From Epinephelus fuscoguttatus (Eukaryota; Chordata; Actinopteri; Perciformes; Serranidae): DNA of 64,000 nt. Location: the NCBI RefSeq assembly GCF_011397635.1, contig NC_064762.1:27199617-27263616 (forward strand), given 5' to 3'. The notes beneath the pieces were generated by a model. That model was not told the DNA's origin and did no database searches. It saw only the letters and a program-made list of their open reading frames with translations. Shown here in pieces: positions 1 through 10,838 of this stretch (position 1 is the first letter of the stretch; every line of letters begins with the position of its first letter). A program made the translations under genes and the position numbers.

Positions 1-290
1 GAATGGTCTAAAGCTTGAGGTTGTTGTTTGCCGTATTAACTTTACCATACATTAAGCTCATTATTTGAAACTTTTGCCATGTTTATTATGAACACCTGAC
101 ACTGTAACATTATAAATATGACAAAAAAATTAAAAAGCGTTATAGGACCCCTTTAGAGGTTGACAGTGGTACTACATTTATTCATGCATGTTTTCAAAGC
201 AGTGCTTTTGTTCCTGACTGATGTTTGCAATAGGATATGGAGTCATTACATTTATTTGGCAGCAATTTACAGTTATCCTACCCACATCAT
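1..290. repeat. Left copy of a near-identical 290-bp direct repeat
   Basis: Bases 1-290 recur at 6259-6548 in the same orientation, with only one difference that I noticed (t/c near 209 versus 6447) before both diverge after a shared CCCACATCA. The left boundary may lie outside the window. No coding potential is visible. The two copies bracket the piscidin-4-like gene, so this is either a recent segmental duplication or two young copies of a dispersed repeat. Confidence 0.9.
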
Positions 291-344
291 GAAAACAACA
301 CATGCAACAACAAAACATGCTTATATCTAAAGTGCAGCTTAAAC

Positions 345-720
345 AATTTTACTAAACTCCAATGGCGTTGTTTATTTCTTTAGTGCGATGGTCAGGGAAA
401 CGCTCTTTCGTTTTTAAACGACGACGATATCGTAGTTTGCACCAGATTGCTTTTTCTAGTCGTGCCGGTTAACGTTCAAACTCGGGTGGTGTCGCTTTAG
501 AGCGTTAGCATGTTAGACGTGTTTCCAAGTACATACCCAACCGCTGTTCTGCAGTGTCGGCACACTGCTTTGTCTTGTCCACTTTTTTATTTCCATCCTC
601 GTATTTTACCCTGAAACCAAAGTGTTCCCAAATGGAGGACTTAAGGTTTGCGGGTGGGTCTCCAGGTTCATCAGGCTCACTTGCCATATTGTCAAAATGC
701 GAGAATGCGCTGCACAAAGT
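345..720 (-). mobile_element. hAT transposase N-terminal fragment with BED zinc finger, frameshifted
   Basis: On the minus strand an open frame starting near 717 reads into a BED-finger-like segment (IWEHFGF, then KVDKTK). After about one lost base the frame continues with a CRHC pair, a GNTSNML segment and, after another shift, an RHHP motif. This is the Cys2-His2 layout of ZBED/hAT transposases. Toward 350 the matching frame continues with TKEINNAIGV, resembling the start of the hAT core. Several frameshifts and stops make it a dead fragment, and no terminal repeats were found. Confidence 0.7.
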
Positions 721-1809
721 GAAAGCGGAGATTTACGGGACTCGGTCCGTCACTCAATTATGTCCGTCGGGGAACTAGATATTTTAAATGGTTCGGCTCG
801 CAAAAACAGAATTAAAATAAAATAATATCCTGTGCCCAATAATTCGGTACAGGGTCGAGCCTGTACATGTCCATGTGTGGACATGAGGACACAGGGTCTC
901 AAGAGGATCATGTGTCCTCATGTGTGGACATTACATTTTGGGGTTAACTTGACCTTATACTTTGTTCTGATTAACTTAGACCTGCTGTCCTCATTAATGG
1001 ACACTATTTTGTGCCATCTTATGGTAGTCCGACCACAACGCACTAAACCATGTAAAAACAAAATGGCAGCCATCTCTGCCAAGTCAGTCTGCAGCCGATC
1101 CCACACAAAAGTGGACAAGGTCCAAAACCTGATCACATTTTATGGTTGAAACTATTATTTATGATTATTAATGTTTGTAGTTTGATACAGCAACACATTT
1201 AACCAATATTAGTGACAGTTATAAGACGCTGCAAATTAGAAACCACTTGTGTGAAGACATTTAGATGTTATTATCGTCTCATTTGAGGACATTGGGACTT
1301 TATGATCATTGACAATGTTGACAATGTGTTAAGGTTTTTATTCATATTAACTGGGTCCTACTGATCCCAAATAGCTAGAAAAAAATAAAAAATGCTTACT
1401 GAGCAAAATATCTGGTCTCAGCGGGTTAAAAATAACGCTTACAAAATAACAGTCCTTCGATCACATGTGCTTGGTCACTGCTGAGTGGAAAATTGTGAAT
1501 TCATCCCTTTTGACCACATTGTGATTAAAATGAATCTTTGTAATTGGGAATGATTAAAGTAGCAGTAAATATTTTGGCTGATTTCTATATTTTAAAAAAT
1601 CCAAATGTAAAAACCTTCTTTTTTTTGACAAAAGCATCAACTGTGCTTCCTCTCTTAAATCCAAAGACTTGTGCTGCTTAATAAGAGACACAAGCTCACT
1701 CAAAGTGATTGTTTTATAAACTCATTCCACCAAACACACATTGTTTTAAACATCTACCAAAGTTATGTAAATATTTACATAACTTGCAAAAAAAACTACC
1801 AAGCAGACA
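721..1809. other. Gene-free stretch, probable repeat
   Basis: Nothing coding is supported. Between about 835 and 1345 the sequence repeats short phrases such as TGTGTGGACAT and TGAGGACA in both orientations, which suggests a degenerate DNA-transposon relic, but no clear terminal repeats or target duplication could be fixed. The remainder is AT-rich. Confidence 0.4.
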
Positions 1810-2016
1810 TGGCCTTTTACACAACTTTATTCAGCAGGGCAGCTTGCAATATTTAGCAATTTTAAATGTTTAAAACCAAATTGTAGCTGTGCCAAAAATA
1901 ACTACATCTGAAGTAGTTTATACAAACTCCACAACAGGTTTGTTAACTCATGTTTTTGTTTCTTGCTTTGCAAAGCAGAACGCTGTGGCTCAGATCTTCC
2001 CTTTGATTGAACAGAT

Positions 2017-3347
2017 TCATTTCTGCCAGTATGGCGGAGTTCCATTGTCCACTTCGTTTCCTCCACCCCTAGTTAGAGAGAGGAATCAAAGAATTTAATA
2101 AGTGGATAACCTCGCAATATTTTTTTCAAGCGATAGTTACAGAATTCCACTGATTCCAGTTTCTTGAATAAATCTGCTTTACTTCCCGGTACACTCTAAA
2201 AAAAAAAAAACGTAACACTGCAACTTAATTTATGAAGTTGGTTAAAATCAAAACATTTTTAGACATTTTTGAATAGGATAGAATTAAAATAGATAAGTTG
2301 CAATATCTTAAGCAGACTTATTTGACCACTAAATGTCACCACAACTTTTGGATAAATATTAAGTTGTTCAACTTAATTATTTCAATGTCAAAGCAAATCA
2401 CATTAGTTCTACTAAATAACTGAGTTTGTCAGATTATAAGATACTCATAGGATTCACTCAATAATGCCAATGTTGGAACTACATAAAAAGATGCATGCAC
2501 ACTGTTATCTTGTGTTTTTTTAAGCTGAAGCAGTGGATTCTTTTTTAGAGTGTAAATCATTGTGAATTTAACAATAGTGGTTTTTAAATAGTTGTATATA
2601 ATAAGGTATGTAAAGATGTCTCGGTGAAATAGTGATGAGTATGTCTCACTGCCATTTTGTAGGTCAGTTGAATCAGTTAGTGAGAGTAATCACATAAACC
2701 AGGTGAACTGGTAATAGATAATTACACTCTTCTTGAATTTGTTGTGAGGTTTAAAGTTTTTTTTTTTAACTCATTGATATCAGTAAGTAATATTCAGTGC
2801 TTACCCTTGATCCATCTTGCGCTGCTTAGACAAGGCTCTGTGTTCTAAACAGACAAAAAGATGTAATTGACGTAACATAATTATATTATCTTGTTATCAC
2901 AGTCTATGAATTTATTCATATTGGAATGTTTGAAATAATAAGCAACACAGAAGCTCTCTTTACTTATGTTTAGGGTTAGTGCTTTGCAGTAAACACAGCT
3001 GAGATGCAAGGACTAAAGAAAGACTTAGCATATATTGGAGCTGTAGTTGTATATATTTATGCATAATTTATACCAGATTGTTGTTGATGTCAGGTTAGGG
3101 TTACGCTAATAGAAAACATAGTGCAGAGCAAATGATGTTCTCTATTAGCCTAATGAGGAAGTGAGGTCTATCTGTTGAAGTTAACACAGATGCACACTTG
3201 TGATTTACCTCTCCATCCCTGCCTGGCACCCCTGAATATAGCCTTCGCCCCTCTCCAGATATATTTTAAGTGTCTAAAAAAACACTCCCCGGGTTCGGCC
3301 ATGAGGACGACCAGCGACAGCACCAGAAAGATCATAACAAACTTCAT
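2017..3347 (-). CDS. Piscidin-4-like antimicrobial peptide precursor
   Basis: Secreted amphipathic host-defence peptide of the piscidin family, stored in granulocytes/mast cells and membrane-disrupting (family knowledge). Coding exons on the minus strand are 3209-3347, 2805-2844 and 2017-2068, all with GT-AG borders and phases 1 and 2, giving 76 aa and TGA at 2017-2019. Residues 1-22 are a signal peptide ending MAEPGEC. The mature part begins [18 protein letters not shown] and is rich in Arg, Lys and Trp. The tail ([12 protein letters not shown], then PPYWQK) lacks the EELQDLDQRAFEREK-type tail of the central copies. A noncoding first exon ends at 3572 (donor GTAAAG), and the acceptor CAG lies one base before the ATG. 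A polyA signal AATAAA lies at 1826-1831. The last intron contains a 361-bp MITE. The mature peptide is close to grouper piscidin 4 as I recall it. Confidence 0.93.
2192..2552. mobile_element. MITE with CACTCTAAAA termini inside the last intron of the piscidin gene
   Basis: Left end CACTCTAAAAAA and right end TTTTTTAGAGTG are inverted repeats, each bordered by a TA dinucleotide (2190-2191 and 2553-2554). This fits a TA target duplication as in Tc1/mariner-type MITEs. No coding capacity. It sits between the third and fourth exons of the piscidin-4-like gene without touching splice sites. Confidence 0.75.
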
Positions 3348-3395
3348 CCTGAAAAGCAAAACACATTCAGATAAGATAGCTAGATAAGATAGCTA

Positions 3396-3417
3396 GGTAG
3401 GTAGGTAGGTAGGTAGG

Positions 3418-3457
<40 letters not shown>
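3396..3457. repeat. Tetranucleotide microsatellite (TAGG)n then (TAGA)n
   Basis: A run of TAGG units passes directly into TAGA units. It lies in intron 1 of the piscidin-4-like gene, between the noncoding first exon and the ATG exon. Confidence 0.95.
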
Positions 3458-3644
3458 ACGACAATGTAACAAGACTACATGTCGTAATATTTCTAAAATG
3501 TCAATTGATATAACTTATCCTAATGACTTTGCATTAAGTAAAGCAAAATGAAAATGAAATATTAACTTTACCTTCTGACAGACTGATAGTCAAAAGACTG
3601 TTGTCAAGTTGCAGCTGTGGTCTCAACAGTTGATGTGAATTGTT

Positions 3645-3652
3645 GTTATACC
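3645..3652 (-). promoter_or_regulatory. TATA-like element of the piscidin-4-like gene
   Basis: The minus strand reads GGGGTATAACA about 75 bases upstream of the first-exon donor (exon end 3572). It occupies the position of the clearer TATA boxes in the paralogs. A start site near 3615-3625 would give a noncoding first exon of about 45-50 bases. It is weaker than the consensus. Confidence 0.5.
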
Positions 3653-3659
3653 CCACAGT

Positions 3660-4433
3660 TGTGATATAAGATCATTTCAAGTGGGTGGGACAAACGTCAC
3701 TTTCTCAGTATTAGTGTGAAACAGCCTATTACTGTGTGATTTATTTCACCATATTCTTCAAGCCACAAAACAGTGGTTAGATTCAAAATCAACTTCCCTA
3801 TATGAGGATACTTTGTCAACTGAACAAACTGGTTTTTACATTGCTTTGATATTATTGTTATGCTGGTGCACACAGGGTCGTGTCATGGTCCAAACATGAA
3901 TCCATAGTTTACACAGACAAAGTACACTGATTCTGCTCCTGGAGACACAAATGTGCTATTTAGATAAAGTTGACTTGACATTTTTATGCCTCCACGCTGA
4001 TAACAGCCAGAGGCATCATGTTTTTGGTTTGTCTGTTCCATTTTTTTGAACGTGCTATCTTGGGAACACCTTCTCTTCTAATTTGGCACAAACATCAACT
4101 TGGACTTGGATGAACTGATTAGAGTTTGGTGGTCAAAGGTCAAGGTCACTGTGACCTCAGAAAACATGTTTTTGGTCATAACTCAAGAAATCATCAACTA
4201 ATTCTACTAATTCAACTACTCAACTAATCATACATGTCAATATAATGATAATTTGTATTTTGCCAAAAAATAAACCTAATATCTCTTATTAAATTATTAA
4301 ATTCCTTCAAAGTCTTCACTGTATTAGTCTGGACAGACATGGATGTAAACAGCAGCTCGACTGATTGGCAGAAGCATACAACCACAAGGTGGTAATTGTG
4401 GTTTCAGCGCATTTTTGCTCGGTCAAATAATTT
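3660..4433. other. Upstream region of the piscidin-4-like gene, no gene seen
   Basis: AT-rich DNA with no supported reading frame. At 4000-4160 a phrase of the CCTCCACGCTGATAACAGCC / GGTCAAGGTCACTGTGACCTC type resembles a common fish interspersed repeat. The far end runs into the A-rich stretch before the SINE. Confidence 0.4.
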
Positions 4434-4455
4434 AAAAAAAAAAAAAAAAAAAAAA

Positions 4456-5787
4456 GGAGGTGGCACGGTGGTGCAATGGTTAGCATTGCTACTTCGAACC
4501 CAGACTGTGGGTGTTCGAACCTCAGGGTGGGGGAGCCCTTCTGTGTGGAGTTTGCATGTTCTTTCTGTGTCAGCGTGGGTTTTCTCTGGGGACTCCAGCT
4601 TCCTCCCACAGTCCAAAAACATGCAGGTTAATTAGTGACTCTAAATTGACCGTAGGTGTGAGTGTGAATGGTTGTCTGTCTCTCTGGCCTCTAGTTTCGC
4701 AGACCGGGCGAGGGGTGTGGCCAGGCGGATTTTGCAAATTTGACACACTGGCACAGCTACTCCTCTTTCCCACCTCAGTCCCTCCTACCTGCGCAAGTCG
4801 GAAAGAGGGAGGAGAGAAGGCAGGGAGTGGGTTTTACACAGCCCATTCACACCCCATTCTCATTCACATCACACCAATCAAATGAGCCCCTCTCCTCGAC
4901 TTTTCTTTTGACTTTTCTAAGATGAGAGCAGCAGCGTCAGACAGCTAAACTTCTCCCAGAAGGAAACTGATGTTTTGGTCTAGGAGGTCTGCTCACAGTG
5001 TCCGAATATATGGAACTGCGAGTAGACCTCCACAGGCTGATGATGCAAAGGCAGCCTGGGAGGAGGTCACCACATTTGTAACTCAATGTTGCGTCTCTTT
5101 CTCTTCTCACTCTGTTTCTTTGCTTTTGCTTGACTCATTAGTTGCAGCTGTGTTAATCATCATCAGCGTGCCACGTGCCATTGCCAAGTGCCAATCCCCT
5201 TTGATCTGACATCAGATGTGACAGGACAGTCGATATAGAGATACATTTATGTGCTGATTGCAGATAGTTGCATTGAATAGTGTTTTTTTGTGTATTTATT
5301 GCATCGTTAATGTGCCTGACATTCTGAAAACCTGCCTGTGAGGTTTTGGTGACGTGTGCGCACTGTCCGCTAGTCAGCCAAACTTCCACTTACACTGGCT
5401 GCGCTCCCCCTGCGCTGACAGTAGACCTGGTTTCAGCTGGCAAGCTTTTAGCGCACCTTAAGTGAAGCCTTTTGGCACGAAACTGTGACTGCGCCAAGCT
5501 GGTTCTGTTGACACCTCCCCCTGCTGCGCCGCCACACCCATCTCAGCGCACCTTGGTCTGCCAAATTACCAAACTGAGCGTGCCTCGGGTTGCGCTGCTC
5601 GAAACTAGCTCTGCGCGGGGTTCGCCACCCTGCACTGTGCTGGGAAACTAGAGGCCTATATGTCAGCCCTGTGATAGTCTGGTGACCTGTCCAGGGTGTA
5701 CCCCGCCTCTCACCCAAGGTGGGCTGGGATAGGACTGGCTGGGACCCCTAACAGGATAAGCAGTTACGGAAAATGAATGAATGATTG
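4456..5787 (+). mobile_element. tRNA-derived SINE-like repeat split by a Harbinger-like insertion
   Basis: The left part (4456-4685) has the GGTGGCACGGTGGTGCAATGG head, an internal GGGTTCGAACC-like B-box relic and the GTTTGCATGTTCT and CTCTAAATTGACCGTAGGTG body. The right part (5657-5787) resumes at ATGTCAGCCCTGTGATAG and ends in a GAATGAATGA tail. Joining the halves restores the order seen uninterrupted at 7378-7754. An A run precedes the left end. Confidence 0.85.
4686..5656 (+). mobile_element. Harbinger/PIF-like element with frameshifted Myb/SANT-like ORF
   Basis: Termini GGCCTCTAGTTTC and GAAACTAGAGGCC are exact inverted repeats of 13 bases. Inside, 4955-5095 encodes a Myb/SANT-like segment as in the second protein of Harbinger elements: FSQKETDVLV in one frame, then after a TAG and a frameshift RIYGTASRPP and AKAAWEEV in another. 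The rest is GC-rich noncoding DNA. A clean 3-bp target duplication could not be recognised. The element is non-autonomous and dead. Confidence 0.7.
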
Positions 5788-6258
5788 AAAAAAACCTGGA
5801 AACACCCTTTAAAGTGTGGATTACTCGCAATTAAAGGTTCATACTTGTATTTAGTTTTCACCCTCTGTCTTAAACACTTTTTTAGTGCCCCTACTGAGAA
5901 TGCCCTGTTTGCTCTGATTGGTCAGGGTTTCCAGGTCTCTGCATCATCACTGCAGCCAGAGAATTACTGTAAATCAGTACAGCTGCACTTTTTACTGTGA
6001 AAAATCAAAGCTTCTAAACCAAAGTTTTCACAACAAGACATGTTCAAGCAGGAGCATTATCCAACACTGGGGAGAAATCAACAGCATCACCAGCCAAGAG
6101 TACATGTTTCCCTGATGTTAGCATGTAGCTACATGTAGCAGTGTAGGCTACATAATGTAGACACTTGCAGTAGCGTGCCTGGAGCACATGATCATATGAC
6201 AGATGGGTCAAGATCAGTCTTATAAATAAAGGAAAATATTTGGAAAAAAGTGTATGGA
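5788..6258. other. No gene seen
   Basis: Short unconnected frames only. No recognisable repeat ends. Confidence 0.4.
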
Positions 6259-6548
6259 GAATGGTCTAAAGCTTGAGGTTGTTGTTTGCCGTATTAACTT
6301 TACCATACATTAAGCTCATTATTTGAAACTTTTGCCATGTTTATTATGAACACCTGACACTGTAACATTATAAATATGACAAAAAAATTAAAAAGCGTTA
6401 TAGGACCCCTTTAGAGGTTGACAGTGGTACTACATTTATTCATGCACGTTTTCAAAGCAGTGCTTTTGTTCCTGACTGATGTTTGCAATAGGATATGGAG
6501 TCATTACATTTATTTGGCAGCAATTTACAGTTATCCTACCCACATCAC
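6259..6548. repeat. Right copy of the 290-bp direct repeat
   Basis: Near-identical to bases 1-290, same orientation. Its right edge (after CCCACATCA at about 6539-6548) lies only about 130 bases from the hAT insertion in the intron of the piscidin pseudogene, so the 3' half of that pseudogene is missing where this repeat begins. Confidence 0.9.
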
Positions 6549-6683
6549 GAGAAATTCAGGATTTTGGTGTCTTGCTCAAGGACACTTCAACATGGTGACA
6601 GGTAGGGCTGCGGAACAAATCACGAACCCTACAATTAACAGCCACTTAACAGTGGATTTGAACTAAACAAATACAGTATTCAC

Positions 6684-7855
6684 TAGGGCTGCCCCCTTAT
6701 AGTCAACCAAATGTTAGTCGACCAGAAAGGTCATCAGTCGGAAAGATGTCATTGGTCACTTAGTTGCAGTAAAAAAAAAAGCCAACAGATATCTTTCCCT
6801 TCTTCTGTAAATATTCAGTCTGATAAATACCGAAAGTTGATCATTTTAGTGCAGGGCCATTCAAAGTTTTACATCTGTCCCACAGACGATAGGCCCACAA
6901 ACTTATAAACAGCACCTTGAAGAAGATCAGCTCTGCACTCAGGATTTCAGGTTAATAGGCTATATGAGGCTTGTTAAGGTTGCTTAGGAACCTCAGATGC
7001 AAACCGCCGCCGCGCTTTTTGGGATCATTTTGAGAAGGTGAAGGACGAACCCAAGGTGATATGTAAACTCATTGTCATTGGTCGACTACAAACATGACGT
7101 ATCATCTGAAACATGTAAGTAGCTACATGCCCATTAGCCACTTAGCACAATCATTACTGCTTTGCAGACAGCGTCATTAACAGGCAGCTCGCTCAGTGTG
7201 TGACGTGCACTTGTAGATAAAATATAGGCCTATATTAATGAAGGTTCATTAGTACGGTTTGTATTTCTCTGTAATGTAGCACAGTGTTAACAATGTTACT
7301 GATACTATTCTTTCTCACAGCTTGAACCTTTGTGTTGCACCACCCAAAATATATGTAATTTAATAATTAAAACAATAGGGCGGCACGGTGGTGTGGTGGT
7401 TACTCTCGCCTCACAGCAAGAGGGTTGCTGGTTCGATCCCGGGCGTGGGAGCCCTTCTGTGCGGAGTTTGCATGTTCTCCCCGTGTCAGCGTGGGTTCTC
7501 TCTGGGCACTCCGGCTTCCTCCCACAGTCCAAAGACATGCAGATTGGAGACTAGGTTAACTGATAACTCTAAATTGTCCGTAGGTGTGAATGTGAGTGTG
7601 AATGGTTGTTTGTCTCTATGTGTGTCAGCCCTGCGATAGTCTGGCGACCTGTCCAGGGTGTACCCTGCCTCTCGCCCGATGTCAGCTGGGATAGGCTCCA
7701 GCCCCCCCGCGACCCTCAAGAGGATGAAGCGGTTAGAAGATGAATGAATGAATGAATTAAAACAATACTGTAAAAATGCAGGCGACTAGTCGACTAATGG
7801 CCCTAAATGATGGCTATTGGTTGACTAATAAAATTCTTAGTCAGGGGCAGCCCTA
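6684..7855. mobile_element. Non-autonomous hAT element with 8-bp target duplication
   Basis: Termini TAGGGCTGCCCC and GGGGCAGCCCTA are inverted repeats. The 8-mer GTATTCAC flanks both ends (6676-6683 and 7856-7863), the hAT hallmark. Inside, 7016-7110 holds a BED zinc-finger relic (WDHFEKVKDEPKVICKL), showing descent from an autonomous hAT. A SINE is nested at 7378-7754. The element sits in the second intron of the piscidin pseudogene, about 12 bases past the donor. Confidence 0.9.
7378..7754 (+). mobile_element. Complete tRNA-derived SINE-like element, 13-bp target duplication
   Basis: Head GGGCGGCACGGTGGTGTGGTGG, B-box-like GGTTCGATCCC, conserved body and (GAAT)n tail. It is flanked by the direct repeat AATTAAAACAATA (7365-7377 and 7755-7767), a retroposition signature. 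It is nested in the hAT element, so it inserted later. Confidence 0.88.
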
Positions 7856-7874
7856 GTATTCACTTGTGATTTAC

Positions 7875-7991
7875 CTTTCCATTTACTCTTCAACCATTTC
7901 CAGAAAGCCTTTAGGCCTCAAAAAATTCTCTTTGGGTTCAGTTATGAGAACGACCAACGTCAACACCAGAAACAGCAAGTCACACTTCCTC
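7875..7991 (-). pseudogene. Piscidin-4-like pseudogene, first coding exon
   Basis: Minus strand: the acceptor TTTTCAG is retained, but the ATG one base downstream is AGG (7990-7988). The signal-like segment LLFLVLTLVVLITEPKE aligns with the intact family signal core. The mature part is out of register and ends at a TAA before the retained donor GGTAAATCAC, which matches the 2-kb gene. Upstream, 8040-8200 resembles that gene's intron 1 and first exon (GACTTTGCAT, then an AGAGATTCATAT-type leader). No third or fourth exon remains: hAT DNA and the 290-bp repeat lie where they should be. Confidence 0.85.
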
Positions 7992-8199
7992 CTGAAAACA
8001 AGAACATACTGGCCACAGCAACTGTACAAGTCATAGTATGTGTTGACAGCCAACTTGTCATGTTTCTCAAAGACTTTGCATAAAGTACAAAAAAATGAAA
8101 ACCTTTCCCACCTATTGATCTTCAGACAACAAAAACTGTTTGCTCAAGTAGAGCAAGGTAAGCAGTTGTGAGGCCTACAGGTGATATGAATCTCTGTGC

Positions 8200-9060
8200 C
8201 TGTCCAGTACCTGTGTCTCGATAAGGCTTGCTTTGGGGTAATCTCACTGTTTGTCCATTTTACAGATAAAGGCTTGTTTCAGTCAGACTCCTGGCCTGGT
8301 TGCCAGATGTATAGGGTTGTTGGCTACTTCAAATTTTGTGTCCATTCCTTGAATACTCTGTAAGTTATTCATATTCGTTTAGTTCCTAAGGGGTCCTCAG
8401 ATCAAAAGAATCAAAAAGGTTTTTCATAAAAAATGAGTCCAAGTTGTTAGTATTGTTTTAACAGGACGAAGTAATGTGTTGGTATGCTGGGTGCCGTAAC
8501 TCACTCTTCCTCTTATGCTGTGTCTGTCGGAGCAAGAACAAATCAATGATTCGTAAATAATGTATTATCTAACGCCTAATTTTTAAACAAGTAATATTAG
8601 TACTGGTTTAAAAAAAACAATTTGATCATATTTCCCATCTTTGTTGAGCAACACTTTTGTGTGAAAGGAATTAAAGGCCTGTCCCAAATATACAGTATGT
8701 CTGTTGATTTCAGTGATTTAAGCAAATAATAGCCTAGGCCACTAATTGAAATTTTACGGTATTTAAAAACAAAATAATTTCTAAATCTTTTTTCTTTACT
8801 GTTTTTAGATTTTGACCTTTACAAAGAATGGGGAAAAAAGTGCATGTGAGGTTGTGTCTGTCAAGGGTTAATCCATAGCACGCACTCTACAATGTCTCAT
8901 TAATTGTTTATAATGACAGTCATGATTCTTCAGTTTACTGTCCCACCGACATTTGGCAATCTTAACAAATATTTTTGCAAAACCACATCAGTACATACAG
9001 AATACTTTAAACATCTACTTTAATCTGTTGAAAAAAACAGCAACTAATGAAAAGTGAAAT
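8200..9060. other. No gene seen
   Basis: AT-rich sequence upstream of the piscidin pseudogene. Only short chance frames and no repeat ends recognised. Confidence 0.4.
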
Positions 9061-9297
9061 CAGCATTTAATAAAATGTGTAGTAATGTCACACATAGGAT
9101 AGGCCTAATTTTTGCAATATTACGCAGATGAAAAAATGAAGTCCGTAAGATTTGTTTTAAATGAGAATTAAAAGATAAATCTTAATCAAATATTACTCCA
9201 AGGTTTCTTACGGTGGTGCTAGAGGCCAGAGCAATGCCATCTAGAGAAACTATGTCATCAGATGAAGAGTCTCTGAGTTGTTTGGGGCCAAGAACAA

Positions 9298-9345
<48 letters not shown>

Positions 9346-9500
9346 GTCTGAATTTAAGGAAATTTGTGTTCATCCAGGTTTTTATGTCTTTAAGGCAATT
9401 ATGAAGTTTAGTTTGATTATATATTTGATTTAGTTGATTACTTTCTTCTGGCTTCATCGATAAATACAATTGTGTATCATCTGCGTATATCATCACATAT
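9060..9500 (-). mobile_element. LINE reverse transcriptase fragment (L2/CR1-like) interrupted by (TA)n
   Basis: The minus-strand frame contains MMIYADDTQLYLS, the YADD box of reverse transcriptase. Then comes a LHNCLKDIKTWM segment, a (TA) tract at 9302-9341 and VLGPKQ followed by VRNLGVIFD. After a stop it continues as DLSFNSHLKQILRTSFF. This order is that of L2/CR1-type elements in fish. 5' and 3' ends are missing. Confidence 0.8.
9302..9341. repeat. (TA)n microsatellite
   Basis: About 20 TA units within the LINE fragment, replacing part of its coding sequence. Confidence 0.95.
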
Positions 9501-9663
9501 TGTTGGTATTAAGCAGTTGTAGCACATAAAGTGGCTGAAACTGTAGACTGTATGGCTTTGCTAAATGTCACCAATGGATGTCTGCTCCATCAATGTGAAA
9601 ACATGTTTTTAAACTGCATCTGTGGGGCGTCCGGCCTGCAACCCTTTGCTGCATGTCAGTCCC

Positions 9664-9710
9664 CGCTCTCTCTCTCTCTCTCTCTGTCTCTCTCCCTCTC
9701 TCTATCTCTG
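9664..9710. repeat. (TC)n microsatellite
   Basis: Imperfect CT/TC tract with GTCTC and CCCTC interruptions. Confidence 0.9.
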
Positions 9711-9739
9711 CCTCCCCATTTCACACACTGTCCTGTCCA

Positions 9740-10838
9740 TTAAAGGCAAAAACCCACAAAAATAATCTTTACGAAAATAAACTACAGTTGTGTGATCTTT
9801 CCAAAAAAGGAAGAAATATAGCCTTTGTTTATCAGCAGAATGTTGTGAAACCAGAATGACTGAGGCGTTTGAGAAAACCAATTAAGGGAAACGGTCAACA
9901 TCCTCATCATGGTGTGAAATGATGTAAACAGCCAGCTCGCCCAACTGTGGGAAGTGTGTGAATCTTATCAGATGTCAAGTCACCGTGATGGTGTAAGAAT
10001 GTTTATCAGCAATTGACACATTGATGCTGATGAACGTTTTGACATGCAGCACCCGCACGAGAGCAAGAGACACCCATGGGAGCTATATGTTTCATTTTAA
10101 TCACTTATTCACATATGCAGTGCATCCATATTCTCACCAGTTATCTTTGAAGTGTAAGGCCTACAGTATTAATCAGTCTTCTGTGTGCATGCACTTAAAT
10201 GATTTTGTTCTTCACCTGCCAAAACAAACTGAGGCCATCATTAGCCAGTCAATGTTTGTTAATAGCATGTAGAACAGTGGTACTACATTTATGGGTGAGG
10301 TGCTGAATGACTCTCTGCCATTTTTTCTGCCATTTTTTTTATTTACAATGAATTATTAATTGAGGACACAAAAAAGAACAAAGAAAACAAACAAACAAAC
10401 AAAAAAAGCAAGACCTGTGTATATAGATAGATACCTCTAATATTTCACTTTGTCTTCATTATTATTGTATGTGTCTGTCTTTCCTTGTATACTGTCTTAC
10501 TTGTGTCTGCTCATATCCCTGCACTTGTCTTCACTTGTTATCACCACATTACACACACAAAAAAAGAAAATCAGTTGATTCACACTGGGATTTTTAATTT
10601 TTAAAAATTTATTTTGTGTGTTTATTGTAAAAAAAAAAAAAAAAAAGTGACACAATGCATTTAAAAAGCATCAAAATAGAGCTTGTTTATTTAAAATAAA
10701 TAAATAAATAAATAAAAGTGCCGGGGCAGGGCCCAACTAAGATCTGGCCTAAGGCCTGAATGTCCTAAAACACTTGAAACACCCCTGCATACAGCAAATG
10801 TCAAAAGATTGAAAACAGGTAGTTCTTTTTTTTATATA
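9740..10838. other. No gene seen
   Basis: Low-complexity AT-rich DNA with A runs and (AAAT)n and (AAAC)n patches. The phrase GTGGTACTACATTTAT at about 10278 also occurs inside the 290-bp repeat. Confidence 0.4.

Noticed and set aside
832..1149. 105-codon frame with cysteines
   Set aside because: It lies in a repeat-like stretch with inverted TGTGTGGACAT phrases and matches no domain.
2757..2844. Alternative acceptor at CTAAG just before CAGCGCAAG in the piscidin-4-like gene
   Set aside because: It gives a wrong phase into the last exon; the upstream acceptor TGTTTAG at 2845 keeps phases 1 and 2 and yields a coherent tail.
7378..7450. Functional tRNA gene
   Set aside because: The A- and B-box-like sequences belong to the SINE head; no cloverleaf is evident and the same sequence recurs in other SINE copies.
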